Shown here piece after piece: positions 62,547 through 64,000 of a stretch of DNA of 64,000 nucleotides. Source of the DNA: Hyphococcus lacteus. GTDB lineage: Bacteria > Pseudomonadota > Alphaproteobacteria > Caulobacterales > Parvularculaceae. The first letter of the stretch is position 1. Every line of letters starts with the position of its first letter. The stretch lies in NCBI RefSeq assembly GCF_041058985.1, contig NZ_JBEHZE010000002.1:62001-126000 (forward strand), read 5' to 3'. The notes under the pieces are model-generated. The model had not been told where the DNA came from. It saw only the letters and a program-made list of their open reading frames with translations, and ran no database searches. Both the position numbers and the translations under genes were made by a program.

Positions 62547-64000
62547 TTAGAAGCGCATTTTTACGCCGCCATAAAAGAAGCGACCGGTTAGATCATAGAG
62601 CGTGTGATGGTTATCATCAGCATTGCCCACATTACCCGTTCCATAGAGCAATGGACCTTGATTGTTCGTGATATTGTTCACGCCGACATAAAGTTGCGTT
62701 TCTTCACCACCGAACACACCCGGAATGTCATAACTCACCCGGAGATTATGCGTCAGTTCGCGATCAAGGAACAATCCGATTTTGTCATCGCAGTTGTTGA
62801 ATTGTTCGCACGCCGTCAATCGCGTACGGCCATTATCATCATTCAACATCGAACCGACAAGCAGCGTTCTCCATGATGCTTTTAACGGACCATTCTGCCA
62901 ACTCATCGCGAAGCGAGCAGTGAATTTTGGCGTACCCAACAAACCTAGCTCATCATCAACAAACGTTGTCGTTGTTCCTGGTACTGGTGCCTCTTCTTCA
63001 AATTGAAGAACACGTGAAAGCGTACCTGTGAAACTAACGTCACCCGGCACAGCGTTCAGCAGCGGAGCACCAGTGTCCGAGGGCGTGAACCGATATGCAA
63101 CCGTTGCATCAATCCCTTTTGTGCGCAGTTGATTGATGTTTAGCGAGGTCTCGCGAACTTCTTGTAATTGGCCAGTCACCGCATCACGAACCGGAATTGA
63201 ACAAGACGGTGTTCCGGAGAAATCGCCAGAGGTATAACAAATATCAAGAATATCATCGGCGGAAATTTCACTAATCGCGCCATCAATTTTGATACTGTAA
63301 TAATCCACCGCAACTTGAAGCCCCGGTATAAAGCTTGGAGTAAAGACACCACCGGCAGTAATCGTGTTCGCGGTTTCTTCAGAAAGCGCGCCATTGCCGA
63401 AGGTCGGTTGCTGAACCTGAACCATCGGATCAGTAAAGGACCCCAGTGCTGAAATCACGCCGGCAACGACCGGATCTTGACGGCAAGTATCATCAAACGC
63501 CCCGACGGATGATGCAGTTACACCATCACATGGATCAGGCAGTCCGCTTTGTGAACCAAGACCACGGCTGAAGAGTTCAATATTGTTTGGCGCTCGGTTG
63601 GCCTGGGCAAAGACGCCACGGAAGACGACACCATCAACTGGTTGCCACGAACCGCCACCTTTAAAGCTGACAACGGAACCCACTGTTGAATAGTCACTTA
63701 GGCGGACGGCCCCTTCGATTGAAAGACTTTTTGCAAATGGCGCATCTGCCAACAACGGAATTACGACTTCTGCAAAGCCCTCATGTACGGACTGCTCACC
63801 ATCTTGATTGACTTGCTGCGTAACCGTACCGCCACCTGAAGTGGAAATTGGGTCCCACCGTGTACGACTGCGCTCTTTTCTAAAGTCATACCCAGCGGCA
63901 ACACTTACGGGGCCAGCCCATAACTCAAACGGCGTACCCGTTATCCACGCACTCGATGTTGTTGTGCGGTTCCGTGCGCGAAGCTGATCTCGCAAGATAA
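62547..64000 (-). CDS. TonB-dependent outer-membrane receptor, C-terminal part
   Basis: The frame is open to the window end, so the N-terminus (signal, plug and first strands) is outside. About 484 residues of beta-barrel remain: strands such as YDFRKERSRTRWDP, FRGVFAQANRAPNNIELFSR with the conserved RAPNNIELF, paired cysteines (PDPCDGV with DDTCRQDP, and ILDICYT with PSCSIPV), AVDYYSIKIDGAISEISAD and the C-terminal strand GRFFYGGVKMRF ending in the aromatic residue typical of outer-membrane proteins. It binds and imports a substrate using TonB energy. Neighbouring peptidase genes suggest peptides. Confidence 0.9.
   Translation of the reverse strand, partial: ILRDQLRARNRTTTSSAWITGTPFELWAGPVSVAAGYDFRKERSRTRWDPISTSGGGTVTQQVNQDGEQSVHEGFAEVVIPLLADAPFAKSLSIEGAVRLSDYSTVGSVVSFKGGGSWQPVDGVVFRGVFAQANRAPNNIELFSRGLGSQSGLPDPCDGVTASSVGAFDDTCRQDPVVAGVISALGSFTDPMVQVQQPTFGNGALSEETANTITAGGVFTPSFIPGLQVAVDYYSIKIDGAISEISADDILDICYTSGDFSGTPSCSIPVRDAVTGQLQEVRETSLNINQLRTKGIDATVAYRFTPSDTGAPLLNAVPGDVSFTGTLSRVLQFEEEAPVPGTTTTFVDDELGLLGTPKFTARFAMSWQNGPLKASWRTLLVGSMLNDDNGRTRLTACEQFNNCDDKIGLFLDRELTHNLRVSYDIPGVFGGEETQLYVGVNNITNNQGPLLYGTGNVGNADDNHHTLYDLTGRFFYGGVKMRF

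Noticed and set aside
1..64000. CRISPR arrays, prophage genes or insertion sequences
   Set aside because: No regularly spaced repeats, no phage structural genes and no transposase frame were seen. The only accessory signs are at 53.5-57.1 kb.

Overview
The window is a chromosomal segment of an aerobic, heterotrophic Gram-negative bacterium, almost certainly an alphaproteobacterium. The evidence is gene content and order: dgt divergent from erpA, a SPOR protein beside dgt, an OmpR/EnvZ-type pair behind pgsA, proC next to a YbjN protein, ubiK-like and lgt genes back to back, PAS_5-type proteins, an Atm1-type ABC exporter, and a valine-degradation operon with mmsA and mmsB. Base composition looks near 50 % GC. 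A TonB-dependent receptor beside periplasmic peptidase genes suggests a peptide-scavenging life such as is common in aquatic alphaproteobacteria. I cannot fix the family from the sequence alone.

Layout. 1-8.8 kb: SPOR protein (cut by the window edge), dgt, erpA, an AT-richer membrane-protein gene of unknown origin, a ClpP-like membrane protein, a run of same-strand genes (nitroreductase, SRPBCC, xth, esterase, RecD-like helicase) and DUF805. 8.8-15.9 kb: DUF3137, a large three-PAS hybrid histidine kinase, an Atm1-like ABC transporter, PilZ. 15.9-22.3 kb: one tight minus-strand operon for valine/isobutyrate catabolism (mmsA, GFA protein, DedA protein, isobutyryl-CoA dehydrogenase, small membrane protein, 3-hydroxyisobutyryl-CoA hydrolase, EVE protein, mmsB). 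22.5-26.7 kb: two tandem PAS_5 proteins, a 30-residue membrane peptide, a Ca/Na antiporter, folM-like and folB genes, DUF3592.

26.9-34.7 kb: uvrC, an agmatinase-family gene, an RnfD-like membrane protein paired with a DUF2330 protein, pgsA, response regulator and sensor kinase. 34.7-40.7 kb: proC, YbjN, ubiK-like, then lgt, midA-like and pgeF overlapping by 4 bp each, prs, VOC protein. 40.8-46.2 kb: second hybrid kinase, a rimK plus retropepsin-like protease pair, a CaiB-type CoA transferase, a membrane PAS protein. 46.5-53.3 kb: aspartate aminotransferase, dps and oxyR (oxidative stress), beta-carbonic anhydrase and SulP transporter (inorganic carbon or anion handling), an M20-like hydrolase.

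53.5-57.1 kb is the only clearly accessory region. It starts at a 46-base remnant of the 3' half of a tRNA-Thr gene, the usual scar of a tyrosine-recombinase insertion. It then holds two promoterless Rhs-core fragments, each ending in a histidine-rich JAB-like tip and each followed by a lipoprotein gene, plus a third lipoprotein. This looks like a decayed store of orphan Rhs toxin tips with candidate immunity lipoproteins. 57.2-64.0 kb is a minus-strand peptide/amino-acid uptake and degradation locus: TonB receptor (cut by the window end), PLP aminotransferase, S41-like periplasmic protein, DAACS symporter and M19 dipeptidase.
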